A DNA stretch of 55,685 nucleotides, from contig NZ_BCQR01000067.1 of assembly GCF_001552175.1 (NCBI RefSeq), forward strand, positions 1-55,685, given 5' to 3'. The DNA comes from Actinomadura kijaniata NBRC 14229. GTDB lineage: Bacteria; Actinomycetota; Actinomycetes; Streptosporangiales; Streptosporangiaceae. Positions 39,204 to 47,361 of the stretch are shown in pieces; positions within the stretch are counted from its first letter, which is position 1; each line of letters opens with the position of its first letter. The translations under genes were made by a program, and so were the position numbers. Under the pieces are notes generated by a model. The model was not told the origin of the DNA, ran no database searches, and saw only the letters and a program-made list of their open reading frames with translations.

Positions 39204-40217
39204 GTGGTCGAGATTCCGGTGTGGGTGTGGTGGGCGACGATCGGCCTGGTGATCGCGATGTTCGCGTTCGACCTGTTCGTCGCCGTGGGGCGGCCGCACG
39301 CGGTGGGGCTTCGGGAGGCGACCTTCTGGTCGGTCCTCTACGTGGGGATCGCGCTGCTGTTCGGCGTCGCGCTGTGGGTCGTGGTCGGCGGGCAGGCCGG
39401 GACCGAGTACTTCGCGGGGTGGGTCGTCGAGAAGAGCCTGTCGGTCGACAACCTCTTCGTCTTCCTGATCATCATGTCGCGGTTCTCGGTGCCGCCGGAG
39501 TTCCAGGAGCGGGTGCTGCTGTTCGGCATCCTGGCCGCGCTGGTGCTGCGGGCGGTGTTCATCGCGATCGGGGCGGCGGCGATCAGCCTGTTCTCGTTCA
39601 CCTTCGTGATCTTCGGGCTGATCCTGCTGTGGACGGCGTTGCAGCTCGTCCGGCACCGCAAGGACGAGCCCGAGGTCGGTGAGAACTGGCTGGTGCGGCG
39701 GGCGCGGAAGCTGTTCCCGGTCAGCAGGGACTTCCACGGCGGCAGGCTGCTCGCGCACGAGGACGGCGGGCGGGTCGCCACGCCACTGCTGCTGGTCTTC
39801 CTGACCATCGGCAGCACCGACATCCTGTTCGCGCTGGACTCCATCCCGGCCGTGTACGGGGTGACCGAGTCGGCGTTCATCGTGTTCGCGGCCAACGCGT
39901 TCGCGCTGCTGGGGCTGCGGGCCCTGTTCTTCCTGATCGAGGGGCTGCTGGAACGCCTGGTCTACCTGTCGGTCGGGCTGGCGCTGATCCTGGCGTTCAT
40001 CGGCGTGAAGCTGATCATGGCGTTCGCGCACGAGAACGTGTCCAAGAGCGTCCCCGAGATCCCCACGCCGGTGTCGCTGGGCGTGATCCTGCTGGTGCTG
40101 GCGGTCACGACGGCAGCGAGCCTGTGGCGGGTGCGCACGCATCCGGAGGAGAAGGCGCACGGCCGGTGCCGCAGCGGGCGCGGGCACCGGGAGGAGCCCG
40201 CCGAGACCGCCGCCTGA
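39204..40217 (+). CDS. TerC/Alx family integral membrane protein
   Basis: A 337-residue protein with about nine helices and the TerC signatures FDLFVAVGRPHAV, EKSLSVDNLFVFLIIM and TIGSTDILFALDSIPAVYGV. Family members are linked to tellurite resistance and to manganese export coupled to secreted metalloproteins. The start is GTG 39204 with GGGAGAG before it. I looked for a yybP-ykoY manganese riboswitch in the short leader and did not find one. Confidence 0.9.
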   Translation: MVEIPVWVWWATIGLVIAMFAFDLFVAVGRPHAVGLREATFWSVLYVGIALLFGVALWVVVGGQAGTEYFAGWVVEKSLSVDNLFVFLIIMSRFSVPPEFQERVLLFGILAALVLRAVFIAIGAAAISLFSFTFVIFGLILLWTALQLVRHRKDEPEVGENWLVRRARKLFPVSRDFHGGRLLAHEDGGRVATPLLLVFLTIGSTDILFALDSIPAVYGVTESAFIVFAANAFALLGLRALFFLIEGLLERLVYLSVGLALILAFIGVKLIMAFAHENVSKSVPEIPTPVSLGVILLVLAVTTAASLWRVRTHPEEKAHGRCRSGRGHREEPAETAA

Positions 40218-40237
40218 CGCACGGGGCGTCAGGCGGC
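40209..40237 (+). terminator. Terminator-like hairpin at the terC 3' end
   Basis: GCCGCCTGACGC (40209-40220) and GCGTCAGGCGGC (40226-40237) form a perfect 12-bp stem that overlaps the terC stop codon, just before the convergent gatD. Confidence 0.65.
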
Positions 40238-40247
40238 GCCCCGGACG

Positions 40248-40982
40248 TCAGGTCTGGCCGTTGGCCGCCGACAGGACGGCCGACAGGCGCTCCTCGCGCA
40301 GCCGCTCGGACCAGGACGGGGGCAGCGGCGGCAGGTCGCGTCCCAGCGCCCAGCTCAGCACCAGGTCGGCGAGGGCCGGGTTGCGGACCAGCGCCGGGCC
40401 GTGCATGTAGGTGCCGAGGATGCGGCCCTGGTAGGCGCCCTCGAAGCCCTGGCCGTCGCCGTTGCCGACGCCGGACAGGACCTTGGAGAACGGGCGGGCG
40501 TTCGGGCCGATGGCGGTGGCGCCCATGTGGTTCTCGAAGCCGGTGACGCGCGGGACGTTCAGCTCGGACGCCACCTCGGAGACGACCTCGCCGACGGCCC
40601 GGGTCTGCCCCCGGTAGCTGCGGATGTCCAGCAGGCCGAGGCCGGGGACGGGCTGCCCCTCCTCGCCGCCGAACTCGTGGCCGAGGATCTGGTAGCCCGC
40701 GCACACCGCGAAGACGGTCGCGCCGTTCTGCACCGCGCGGTGCAGGCCGCCGTCGTTGCGCAGCCGCTGGGCGGCCAGGATCTGCGGGCGGTCCTCGCCG
40801 CCGCCGAGCAGGTACACGTCGCCGTCCGGCGGCACCGGCTCGTCGGACCGCAGGTGGACGGTCTCGGTGGCGATCCCGCGCAGCTGGGCGCGGCGCTCCA
40901 GGACGATCGTGTTGCCCTGGTCGCCGTAGGTGGACAGCAGGTCCGGGTAGATCCAGACGATCTTGATGCGGTCAGACGACAC
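40248..40982 (-). CDS. gatD: Lipid II isoglutaminyl synthase glutaminase subunit
   Basis: A 244-residue class I glutamine amidotransferase that supplies ammonia to MurT for amidating the alpha-carboxyl of D-Glu in lipid II. The nucleophile is Cys94 (FAVCAGYQILG) and the catalytic His is about 194 (GTYMHGP). GTG 40982 overlaps the murT stop by 11 bases, so the subunits are translated together. Essential for cross-linking in many Gram-positives. Confidence 0.92.
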   Translation of the reverse strand: MSSDRIKIVWIYPDLLSTYGDQGNTIVLERRAQLRGIATETVHLRSDEPVPPDGDVYLLGGGEDRPQILAAQRLRNDGGLHRAVQNGATVFAVCAGYQILGHEFGGEEGQPVPGLGLLDIRSYRGQTRAVGEVVSEVASELNVPRVTGFENHMGATAIGPNARPFSKVLSGVGNGDGQGFEGAYQGRILGTYMHGPALVRNPALADLVLSWALGRDLPPLPPSWSERLREERLSAVLSAANGQT

Positions 40983-42222
40983 GGCCGTACCTCGTTCGGA
41001 TGTCCTGGAAGGCGGTGTAGTTGGCGATCACGTCCAGATGGCCCGGCGGCACCGACATCACGGCCTGCTCGAAGTCGTCCACCACGGTGAACTGGACGTC
41101 GGCGGCCTCCAGCCGGGCGGCCAGGTCGATGCGGCGCTCCCCGGAGACGAAGACCGGGCGGCCGCGCAGGATGCGGTAGTCCACGTCCCACAGCCAGGAG
41201 GTGTCGCGGCCGTCGGGGCCCTGCGCGTTGACCGACAGGGCGACCGGGCCGGGCGCGGGCTGCAGCACGTCGAACGCCTCCAGCCAGCCCGCCGGGTTCT
41301 TCGACAGCAGCAGCCGCAGCGTGCGGCCCTGGTGCTCGACGGTGGTGTAGCGGCCCGCGACCGACTTCACCTGCGCCAGCAGCGGCAGCGCCTGCTCGGG
41401 CGGGACTCCGAACTGCGCGACGACGGCCAGCGCGATGGCGGCGTTGGAGCGGTTGGCGCGGCCGGGCAGCTGGATCCCGCCCAGCGGGATCTGGCGGCCG
41501 TGCGGGTCCACCACGTGGTCGCCGTGCAGCGCCCACTGCGGGGTGGGCCGCCGGAAGTGGCACTGGCGGCACGCCCAGTCGCTGTTCTCCTCGCCCTCCT
41601 GGCGGTCCAGCGGGCCACCGCACTCGGGGCAGCACCAGGAGTCCTCGCGCCAGTGCTGCCCGGCGGCGACCCAGGTGACGCCGGACGCGGTGGACGCGCC
41701 CCAGGTCACCAGCGGGTCGTCGCAGTTGGCGATCACGTGGGTGCCGGGGGACTCGGCCAGCGCCCGCCGCCACTTGCCCGCCAGCTGCCAGATCTCGGCG
41801 GCGCGGTCCATCTGGTCGCGGCTGAGGTTCATCAGCGCGACCAGGCTCGCGCCGGTCTCGCGCAGCACCTGCGGCACGTACTTCTCGTCGCACTCCAGCA
41901 CGCCGTACTGCGCGCTCGGGGCGGAGGCCAGCGCCGACACGTGACCGGTCGGCATGTTCGCGCCGAACGCGTTGGTGGCGACCTCGCCCAGCGGCGTCAT
42001 CGCCGAGGTGATCAGCCGCGTGGTGGTGGTCTTGCCGTTGGTGGCGCTGACCAGCACCAGCTTGCGGTCCTTGGCCAGCCGGGTCAGCAGCTCGGGGTCG
42101 AGGCGCAGACCGATCCGGCCTCCGATCACCGAACCGTCGCCCTTGCCCGCCAGCCGGGACATCTTCGCGGCCGTACGACCGAGCGCGACGGCGAGCTGCG
42201 AACGCAGCGGAAGATCGCTCAT
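40972..42222 (-). CDS. murT: Lipid II isoglutaminyl synthase Mur-ligase-like subunit
   Basis: A 416-residue ATP-dependent ligase of the Mur fold, partner of GatD. The P-loop is ATNGKTTTTRL (about 60-70). A zinc-ribbon insertion with Cys197/198, Cys201, Cys218 and Cys221 (WCCPECGG and WACRQCHF) is the hallmark of MurT. The C-terminal DUF1727 domain is present. ATG 42222 follows GGAGG. Substrate is lipid II on the cytoplasmic side of the membrane. Confidence 0.93.
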   Translation of the reverse strand: MSDLPLRSQLAVALGRTAAKMSRLAGKGDGSVIGGRIGLRLDPELLTRLAKDRKLVLVSATNGKTTTTRLITSAMTPLGEVATNAFGANMPTGHVSALASAPSAQYGVLECDEKYVPQVLRETGASLVALMNLSRDQMDRAAEIWQLAGKWRRALAESPGTHVIANCDDPLVTWGASTASGVTWVAAGQHWREDSWCCPECGGPLDRQEGEENSDWACRQCHFRRPTPQWALHGDHVVDPHGRQIPLGGIQLPGRANRSNAAIALAVVAQFGVPPEQALPLLAQVKSVAGRYTTVEHQGRTLRLLLSKNPAGWLEAFDVLQPAPGPVALSVNAQGPDGRDTSWLWDVDYRILRGRPVFVSGERRIDLAARLEAADVQFTVVDDFEQAVMSVPPGHLDVIANYTAFQDIRTRYGRVV

Positions 42223-42619
42223 TGCCTCCGTCTTTCCGGTTGTGAGCCTGGGGATCACCTCAGATCGTTCCGAGCCTAGCCGCTCACCGGCCCAGGTCGG
42301 GGCGGGGTCCCGGATCTTCCCTCCGGGTGGGCGGCGGGCCTGCCGGGCGCCCGGCCCGGGGCGCCGGGATGCGACGAGGATCACACGGGGGCGTGGTAAA
42401 CCAGATGGCGCGATCTTGACCCGCGGGGCGGGGTCATGGTTCGGTGCGAGACCGGTCGCGGCGTGCGCGAGGGTCGCGAACTTCTCATCGAGACACCCGA
42501 GAGCGGTGTCACGCAGTACTTTGTCGGGGTCCCTGGCGGTTCATGCGCGGGGAGAGCGGTCCCCCGCCTCCGGGCGGGCCCGGACGACGGTAGCGGCGAC
42601 GAGGCGAGGTTTCTGAGCG
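42223..42619. other. Intergenic region between murT and the zinc-ribbon gene
   Basis: A 397-base divergent gap that must hold promoters for both murT and the zinc-ribbon protein. GC-rich inverted repeats occur around 42315-42370. CGCAGTACTTTGT near 42512 resembles CGCAGTATCTTGT near 44098 upstream of the paralogue, so the two genes may share a promoter element. I see no gene, tRNA or recognised riboswitch. Confidence 0.5.
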
Positions 42620-44020
42620 ATGCAGTGTCCGACGTGCGGTTCCCACACGCCCGGAACGCTCGACAGATGTGCAAGCTGCAACTCTCCGCTGAACATCCCG
42701 CTGGGCGCGCCGGTCGCCGAGGGGGCGCCGGACCTCGGCGAGAAGACGATGGTGGTGCCGCCGCAGGGCCCGGCGCCGCATCCGCCGCGGAACCCGGCCC
42801 CGGCGCAGATCGTGGAAGAGAAGACCATGATGGTGCCGCCGCCGACGCCCTCCTGGGCGGCCGAGCCCCCGCCCTCCCCCGCGCCGCCGCAGGCCCCGGC
42901 CCACGAGGGCGGCGGGGAGGACGGCGAGAACTCCGAGTCCACGGCGCCGTGGGCGTTCGACCCCGACGAGCCGTCGGGCGGGTACGAGGCGGTGCCGGAG
43001 GCCGCGCCGCCGCCCCCGCCGCCGCCCTCGTGGGCCCCGCCGCCCCCGCCGGTGCCGGTCGAGGAGATCGTTCCCGAGTCGTGGTACGCCAAGCCGCGCC
43101 GCCCGCGGCCCGAGCCCGATCCCGGTCCCGAGCGCTGGACGCCGCCGCCCGCCCCGCCGCGGGAGGACCTGTTCGGCCGCACGTCCGCGCAGGGCGGCGG
43201 CGACGCGACGCAGGTCTCCCCGACGCCCGCCACGCAGCCGCAGCACGGGTTCCCGCAGACGCAGCGGCTGGACGCCGGCCCGCAGCCGGGGTTCGGCGCG
43301 CCGCAGGGGCCGGGGTTCGGGCCGCAGCCGGGGTTCGGCGGGCCGCAGCAGCCGTTCGGGATGCCGGGCGACCAGGGCGCCTACCCGCCCCCGCCGCCGC
43401 CGGCCCCCGGCGGCCGGGCGAGCAAGCCGATGATCATCGGGGTCGGGGCGCTGGTGCTGGTCGCGGCCGTCACCGTCGGGGTGGTCATGTGGCCCGGCGG
43501 CGAGGAGGGCACCACCACCCGGCCGCAGGCCACCGACCCGCCCAGCAAGCAGGTCAACAACAGCAAGAGCCTGGAGCGCGAGCAGGCCGAGAAGGTCAAC
43601 ACGGTGCTGGACGCCAGCGGCGACGCGCGCCGCGCCCTGGTCGGCGCGCTCGCGGCGGCCCGCGCCTGCAAGACCCTGCCGCAGGCGATCACCGGGTTCC
43701 AGCAGGTCGCGCAGCGGCGGCAGGCCCAGCTGCGCGCCACCCAGACGCTGAAGGTGGACAAGCTGCCGAACGGCGAGCGCCTGCGCCTGACGCTGCGGCA
43801 GTCGTTCCAGGCGTCGCTGGACGTGGACCGGGCCCTGCTGGTGTGGGCGCAGCGCAACCGGGCCAAGTGCAAGGGCAAGCCGCGCCCGGCGGCGGCCCAG
43901 GCGCCCGGCCGGGCCCGGGCCGAACGCCAGGCGACGACGTCCAAGCAGCGGTTCGTGGCCATGTGGAACCCGGTCGCCACCCGCAACGGCCTGCCCAAGC
44001 GGCCCTGGTCCGCCATCTGA
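42620..44020 (+). CDS. Zinc-ribbon, Pro-rich single-span membrane protein (paralogue 1)
   Basis: A 466-residue protein. An N-terminal zinc ribbon (CPTCGSHTPGTLDRCASC) is followed by about 240 residues of Pro/Gln/Gly-rich disordered sequence with two EKTM-VPP motifs and PGFG repeats, one transmembrane helix (about 273-291) and a 170-residue extracytoplasmic domain. That domain aligns with the next gene: RRQAQLRATQ, LPNGERLRLTL, a late Cys and the end SKQRFVAMWNPVATRNGLP. The tandem paralogy implies a shared role, perhaps cell-envelope related. No known family is recalled. Confidence 0.75.
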   Translation: MQCPTCGSHTPGTLDRCASCNSPLNIPLGAPVAEGAPDLGEKTMVVPPQGPAPHPPRNPAPAQIVEEKTMMVPPPTPSWAAEPPPSPAPPQAPAHEGGGEDGENSESTAPWAFDPDEPSGGYEAVPEAAPPPPPPPSWAPPPPPVPVEEIVPESWYAKPRRPRPEPDPGPERWTPPPAPPREDLFGRTSAQGGGDATQVSPTPATQPQHGFPQTQRLDAGPQPGFGAPQGPGFGPQPGFGGPQQPFGMPGDQGAYPPPPPPAPGGRASKPMIIGVGALVLVAAVTVGVVMWPGGEEGTTTRPQATDPPSKQVNNSKSLEREQAEKVNTVLDASGDARRALVGALAAARACKTLPQAITGFQQVAQRRQAQLRATQTLKVDKLPNGERLRLTLRQSFQASLDVDRALLVWAQRNRAKCKGKPRPAAAQAPGRARAERQATTSKQRFVAMWNPVATRNGLPKRPWSAI

Positions 44021-44140
44021 TCAGGGCCGGTGCCGCAGCGCGTCCGATCACAACCGGATTGCGACCGGGGCGTGGGCCGTCCGTGGCCGAGCACCGCGCA
44101 GTATCTTGTGGTCGTTGATACCTCACGGATAGGGGTTGTT

Positions 44141-45001
44141 ATGCGGTGCCCCGGATGCGGTAGCGACACGACCCCGGCGTTGCCGCGCTGTACCCGGTGC
44201 AACACCCCGCTGGGCGGCGCGTCCGGCGAGGAGGCGACCCGGCGCGACCCGAACGAGGGCCAGCCCCTCCCGCCGCCGTGGGCGGCTGCGCCGCAGGACC
44301 CGCCCGGCTGGAACACCCCGCCGCCCCCGCCGTCCGGTGACCCCGGCGAAACGTCGATCTCGCTGTCTCCCGAGCCGTGGGACGAGCCGCCGATCTGGCA
44401 GCCGCCGCAGCGGACCGGGCGCCGCGACGTCAAGCTCTACCTGCTGATCGCCGTGGGGGCGGTCGCGCTGGCGGCGGTCGCGACGCTGATCGTGGTGTGG
44501 CCGTCGGGCGACGACCGGAACGGGCCGGGCGCCGGGCCGCAGCCGCAGCAGACCTCCCAGACCCCGACCGGGGACGGCACCGGGACGACCCCCGACGACA
44601 CGACGGCCACGACGGCGTCCGGCGACGCGGCCCAGCAGGCCCGCGCGGTGGACGGACTGCTCAGCGAGATGGCCTCGACCCGTTCCCAGCTCCAGCCGAT
44701 CGCCGGTGACTGCGACCGGCCGGGGCTGGGGCGGATCGCCTCGCAGCGGCAGTCGCAGCTGAACCGGGCGCGGTCGATGCAGTTCGACAAGCTCCCCAGC
44801 GGCCCGCAGATGCAGAGCGCGCTGGTCCGGGCGCTGGAGGCGTCGGTGGAGTCCAGCCGGACCCGCCAGTCGGAGGGCTGCCCGGCCACGCCGCTGCCCG
44901 CCGACAGCCGCGCGACCAGCGCCAAGCAGGAGTTCATCGGCTACTGGAACTCCGTGGCGGCCGAGCACGACCTGCCCTCCCGCTCCGAGGGCGACATCTG
45001 A
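44141..45001 (+). CDS. Zinc-ribbon single-span membrane protein (paralogue 2)
   Basis: A 286-residue, shorter paralogue of the preceding gene. The zinc ribbon CPGCGSDTTPALPRCTRC is followed by a short Pro-rich linker, a transmembrane helix (about 100-122), a Thr/Gly/Asp-rich linker and an extracytoplasmic domain with QRQSQLNRAR, LPSGPQMQSAL and SAKQEFIGYWNSVAAEHDLP. A conserved Cys pair is likely disulfide-bonded. ATG 44141 follows AGGGG. It converges on the 120-residue GGQ protein. Confidence 0.75.
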   Translation: MRCPGCGSDTTPALPRCTRCNTPLGGASGEEATRRDPNEGQPLPPPWAAAPQDPPGWNTPPPPPSGDPGETSISLSPEPWDEPPIWQPPQRTGRRDVKLYLLIAVGAVALAAVATLIVVWPSGDDRNGPGAGPQPQQTSQTPTGDGTGTTPDDTTATTASGDAAQQARAVDGLLSEMASTRSQLQPIAGDCDRPGLGRIASQRQSQLNRARSMQFDKLPSGPQMQSALVRALEASVESSRTRQSEGCPATPLPADSRATSAKQEFIGYWNSVAAEHDLPSRSEGDI

Positions 45002-45022
45002 GCGGCCAGCGCCCGGGAGCGG

Positions 45023-45385
45023 TCAGCCGCCCAGCCCGAGCAGCGCGGTGAGCTGGTTGTAGGCCTCCACCAGCACGGTGACGCCCGCGATCCGGCGTCC
45101 CAGGACCCCCATGGTGCCCTCGACGGCCTCGGTGTCGGGATCGTCCTGCTCCAGCTCCTGACGGATGCTCCGCACGTTGCGCCGCGCCTTGTCCGCCTCG
45201 TCCGCGCCGAGCTGTTCGGCATGCTCGCCCAGCAGCCGCTCGATGCGGTCCAGCGCGGCGGCCACCTCATCGGGAACGGCGGCCGCGCCGACGTTCTGGA
45301 CCTGCGAGAAGTGCTGCCCGGCGGCCTGCTGCCCGCCGGAGACGTCGCCGTGGATGTTGATGCCGTAGTCGCCCGGCCCGCTCAT
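45023..45385 (-). CDS. Small coiled-coil protein with N-terminal GDVSGGQ motif
   Basis: A 120-residue protein. The N-terminus contains YGINIHGDVSGGQQAAGQH, resembling the glycine-rich INIGGDVSGQ-type tags found on effector-associated proteins of actinobacterial NTPase conflict systems. The remainder is helical: a DRIERLLGEHAEQL coiled-coil, then a hydrophobic C-terminal helix ending LLGLGG. The preceding 4-TM gene ends with a matching GGNVTGGQIAVGTG. The ten-base gap between them implies co-translation and a partnership. Function unknown. Confidence 0.72.
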   Translation of the reverse strand: MSGPGDYGINIHGDVSGGQQAAGQHFSQVQNVGAAAVPDEVAAALDRIERLLGEHAEQLGADEADKARRNVRSIRQELEQDDPDTEAVEGTMGVLGRRIAGVTVLVEAYNQLTALLGLGG

Positions 45386-45395
45386 CGGGCCCTCC

Positions 45396-47228
45396 TCACT
45401 TGTTCTGCTGCCGCATCTGGAACCCGGTCCCCACGGCGATCTGGCCGCCGGTCACGTTCCCGCCGATGGTCACGGTCTGGCTCGTGATCTGCTGGGCCTG
45501 GGCACGATAGGCGGTCACGTCGATCCCGCACTCGTTCTCCAGGTGGTCGAGGATCGCGTCGTTGACGCGCTCCTGGACCATGCGCGTGTACTTCTTGACG
45601 TCCAGCAACTGCATGTAGGTGGTGAAGTCGGGAGCGGCGGCGGCCTGCCGGACGCTGAGCCGTGCCCCGTAGTTGTAGGTGACGTCCCGGCGGGCCGCGC
45701 GGTCCCGCCGTGCGCCGAAGGAGCCCCGCGCCATCTGCCACAGCGTGAGCACGGTCTGCGGAACGGCCAGCACGGACGCGACCGGCGTCTCGTGGAGCCA
45801 CAGCCGGACCGTCGCGCCGCGCAGCCCGGCGCCGCCGGGCGCGGGAAGCCGGTCCACGATCCGGAAGTCCTCGCGGATGGGGGTCAGCGGCACCGCGGCG
45901 AACTGGGCGTACAGCATCCGGCCCTCGACGGCCAGGTGGACGAACGTGGTGAGCGAGAAGTCCTGCTCCTCGGCGTCCAGCAGGATCCGGCCGCCGGGGC
46001 CGACGACCTGCTGGGACTGCGCTCCGACGGCGATGCGCAGGAAGTATCGCGCCGCGGCCTGCGGATGCCGCATGATCGCTTCGAGGGCGGGGCGGCTCGC
46101 CTTGGAGTAGGGCCGTCCCTCCCACGGGTCGACCAGCGGGTGGCCTCCGCTGGGGGCGGCGGGGCTCCGTCGCTGGTCGCACACTCCGTGTCCGGTGACA
46201 TGATCGGCGATGATCATGCTGACCACGCGTTCGTTGACCGGCAGCCGCTGGTCGGGTGCGGGCTCCTGGTGGCCGGGGCGGCTCGGCGGCCACTCGTCGC
46301 GCATGGCCGCCGCCGCCTCGCGCACCCGGTCGTAGAGGACGACGGGATCGACGCGCGCCACGGGGCGGGAGTCCTCGGCGGGGCGGTCCAGCCCGAGGAT
46401 GATCGACCAGACGAGGGCGTCGCGCGAGCCGACGTGACCCGCTCCGAGGAACGGGCTCTGGTCCGCGTACAGCGTGATGTTGCCCTGTTGCGCGGCGCCG
46501 AGACGGAGCAGCGCCGCCTCGGCGTCGGGGCCGCCGGTGACGGGACCGGGGCCGTGCGCGCCGGGCGCCAGCTCCTCGGCGAGGGTCCGCACCAGCCGCG
46601 CGAAATACAGGTAGCCCACCGCCCCGATGCCCGCCAGCGCCAGAAGGGCGATCAACGTTCCCGGCTCCACCAGCCCCCCACCGTCGTCCGATACGGGCGG
46701 TTCCCCGCCGGGATAGGGCAGCCCCTCGGTGGGGAAGGACACGCCCCCGCCGGGCCAGTTCGAGAGGAGGAACACCATCGCGGCCAGCACCGGTGCCAGG
46801 AGCAGCCCGCCCGCGCCCACCGCCAGCAGCATCAGGCCCGTCCTGCCCGCCAGTTGCCCGCCCACCGCCAGCAGGGCCGCCACGATCCCGATCAGCAGCA
46901 TCCCGACGCCTGCCGTCAGCAGGGGCGCGGCCACCAGCGCCACCGTCCACAGGACGATGACCGCCACGTCGCGTTGCAGCCGCCATCGGCGAGAACGCAG
47001 CGCGTGCCGGGCCACGACCTCCAGGTCGAAACCGTAGGAGGGCGCGACGGCCCGGTGCCAGCCGTGCACCAGTTCCGAGATGACCATCTGCTCGAACCAG
47101 CCCGACAGGTAGGTGCCGGCCGACAGGTAGCGGGTGGCGTGCTGGAGCGGCAGGTGTCCCTCCAGCCGGGGGGCGTGCCCGAAATACCGCACGTCATCCT
47201 GGGCGCCGCGCTGGGGCTCTGCGCTCAT
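45396..47228 (-). CDS. 4-TM protein with C-terminal GNVTGGQ motif
   Basis: A 610-residue protein with an N-terminal cytoplasmic part (FGHAPRLEGHLPLQHATRYL), three or four helices at about 88-155 and one at 191-211. A large soluble C-terminal domain (about 230-585) follows, with FTTYMQLLDVKKYTRMVQER near its end. It terminates in TIGGNVTGGQIAVGTG plus a short basic tail. ATG 47228 is chosen for the GGAGAG before it. It lies 133 bases after the HerA-like gene and ten bases before the small GGQ gene. I do not recognise the soluble domain. Confidence 0.7.
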   Translation of the reverse strand: MSAEPQRGAQDDVRYFGHAPRLEGHLPLQHATRYLSAGTYLSGWFEQMVISELVHGWHRAVAPSYGFDLEVVARHALRSRRWRLQRDVAVIVLWTVALVAAPLLTAGVGMLLIGIVAALLAVGGQLAGRTGLMLLAVGAGGLLLAPVLAAMVFLLSNWPGGGVSFPTEGLPYPGGEPPVSDDGGGLVEPGTLIALLALAGIGAVGYLYFARLVRTLAEELAPGAHGPGPVTGGPDAEAALLRLGAAQQGNITLYADQSPFLGAGHVGSRDALVWSIILGLDRPAEDSRPVARVDPVVLYDRVREAAAAMRDEWPPSRPGHQEPAPDQRLPVNERVVSMIIADHVTGHGVCDQRRSPAAPSGGHPLVDPWEGRPYSKASRPALEAIMRHPQAAARYFLRIAVGAQSQQVVGPGGRILLDAEEQDFSLTTFVHLAVEGRMLYAQFAAVPLTPIREDFRIVDRLPAPGGAGLRGATVRLWLHETPVASVLAVPQTVLTLWQMARGSFGARRDRAARRDVTYNYGARLSVRQAAAAPDFTTYMQLLDVKKYTRMVQERVNDAILDHLENECGIDVTAYRAQAQQITSQTVTIGGNVTGGQIAVGTGFQMRQQNK

Positions 47229-47361
47229 CGATCGCTCTCCGATCGCGGGAGCCTGACGATCCGATGTGTCACACGGTAACCAGAAGGACACGAGGGCAGG
47301 AGGAGCCGGTGCCGGATCGTGACGTGAACGCGGTGTCCTGTTGCGGTCAGTGCCGCGACGT

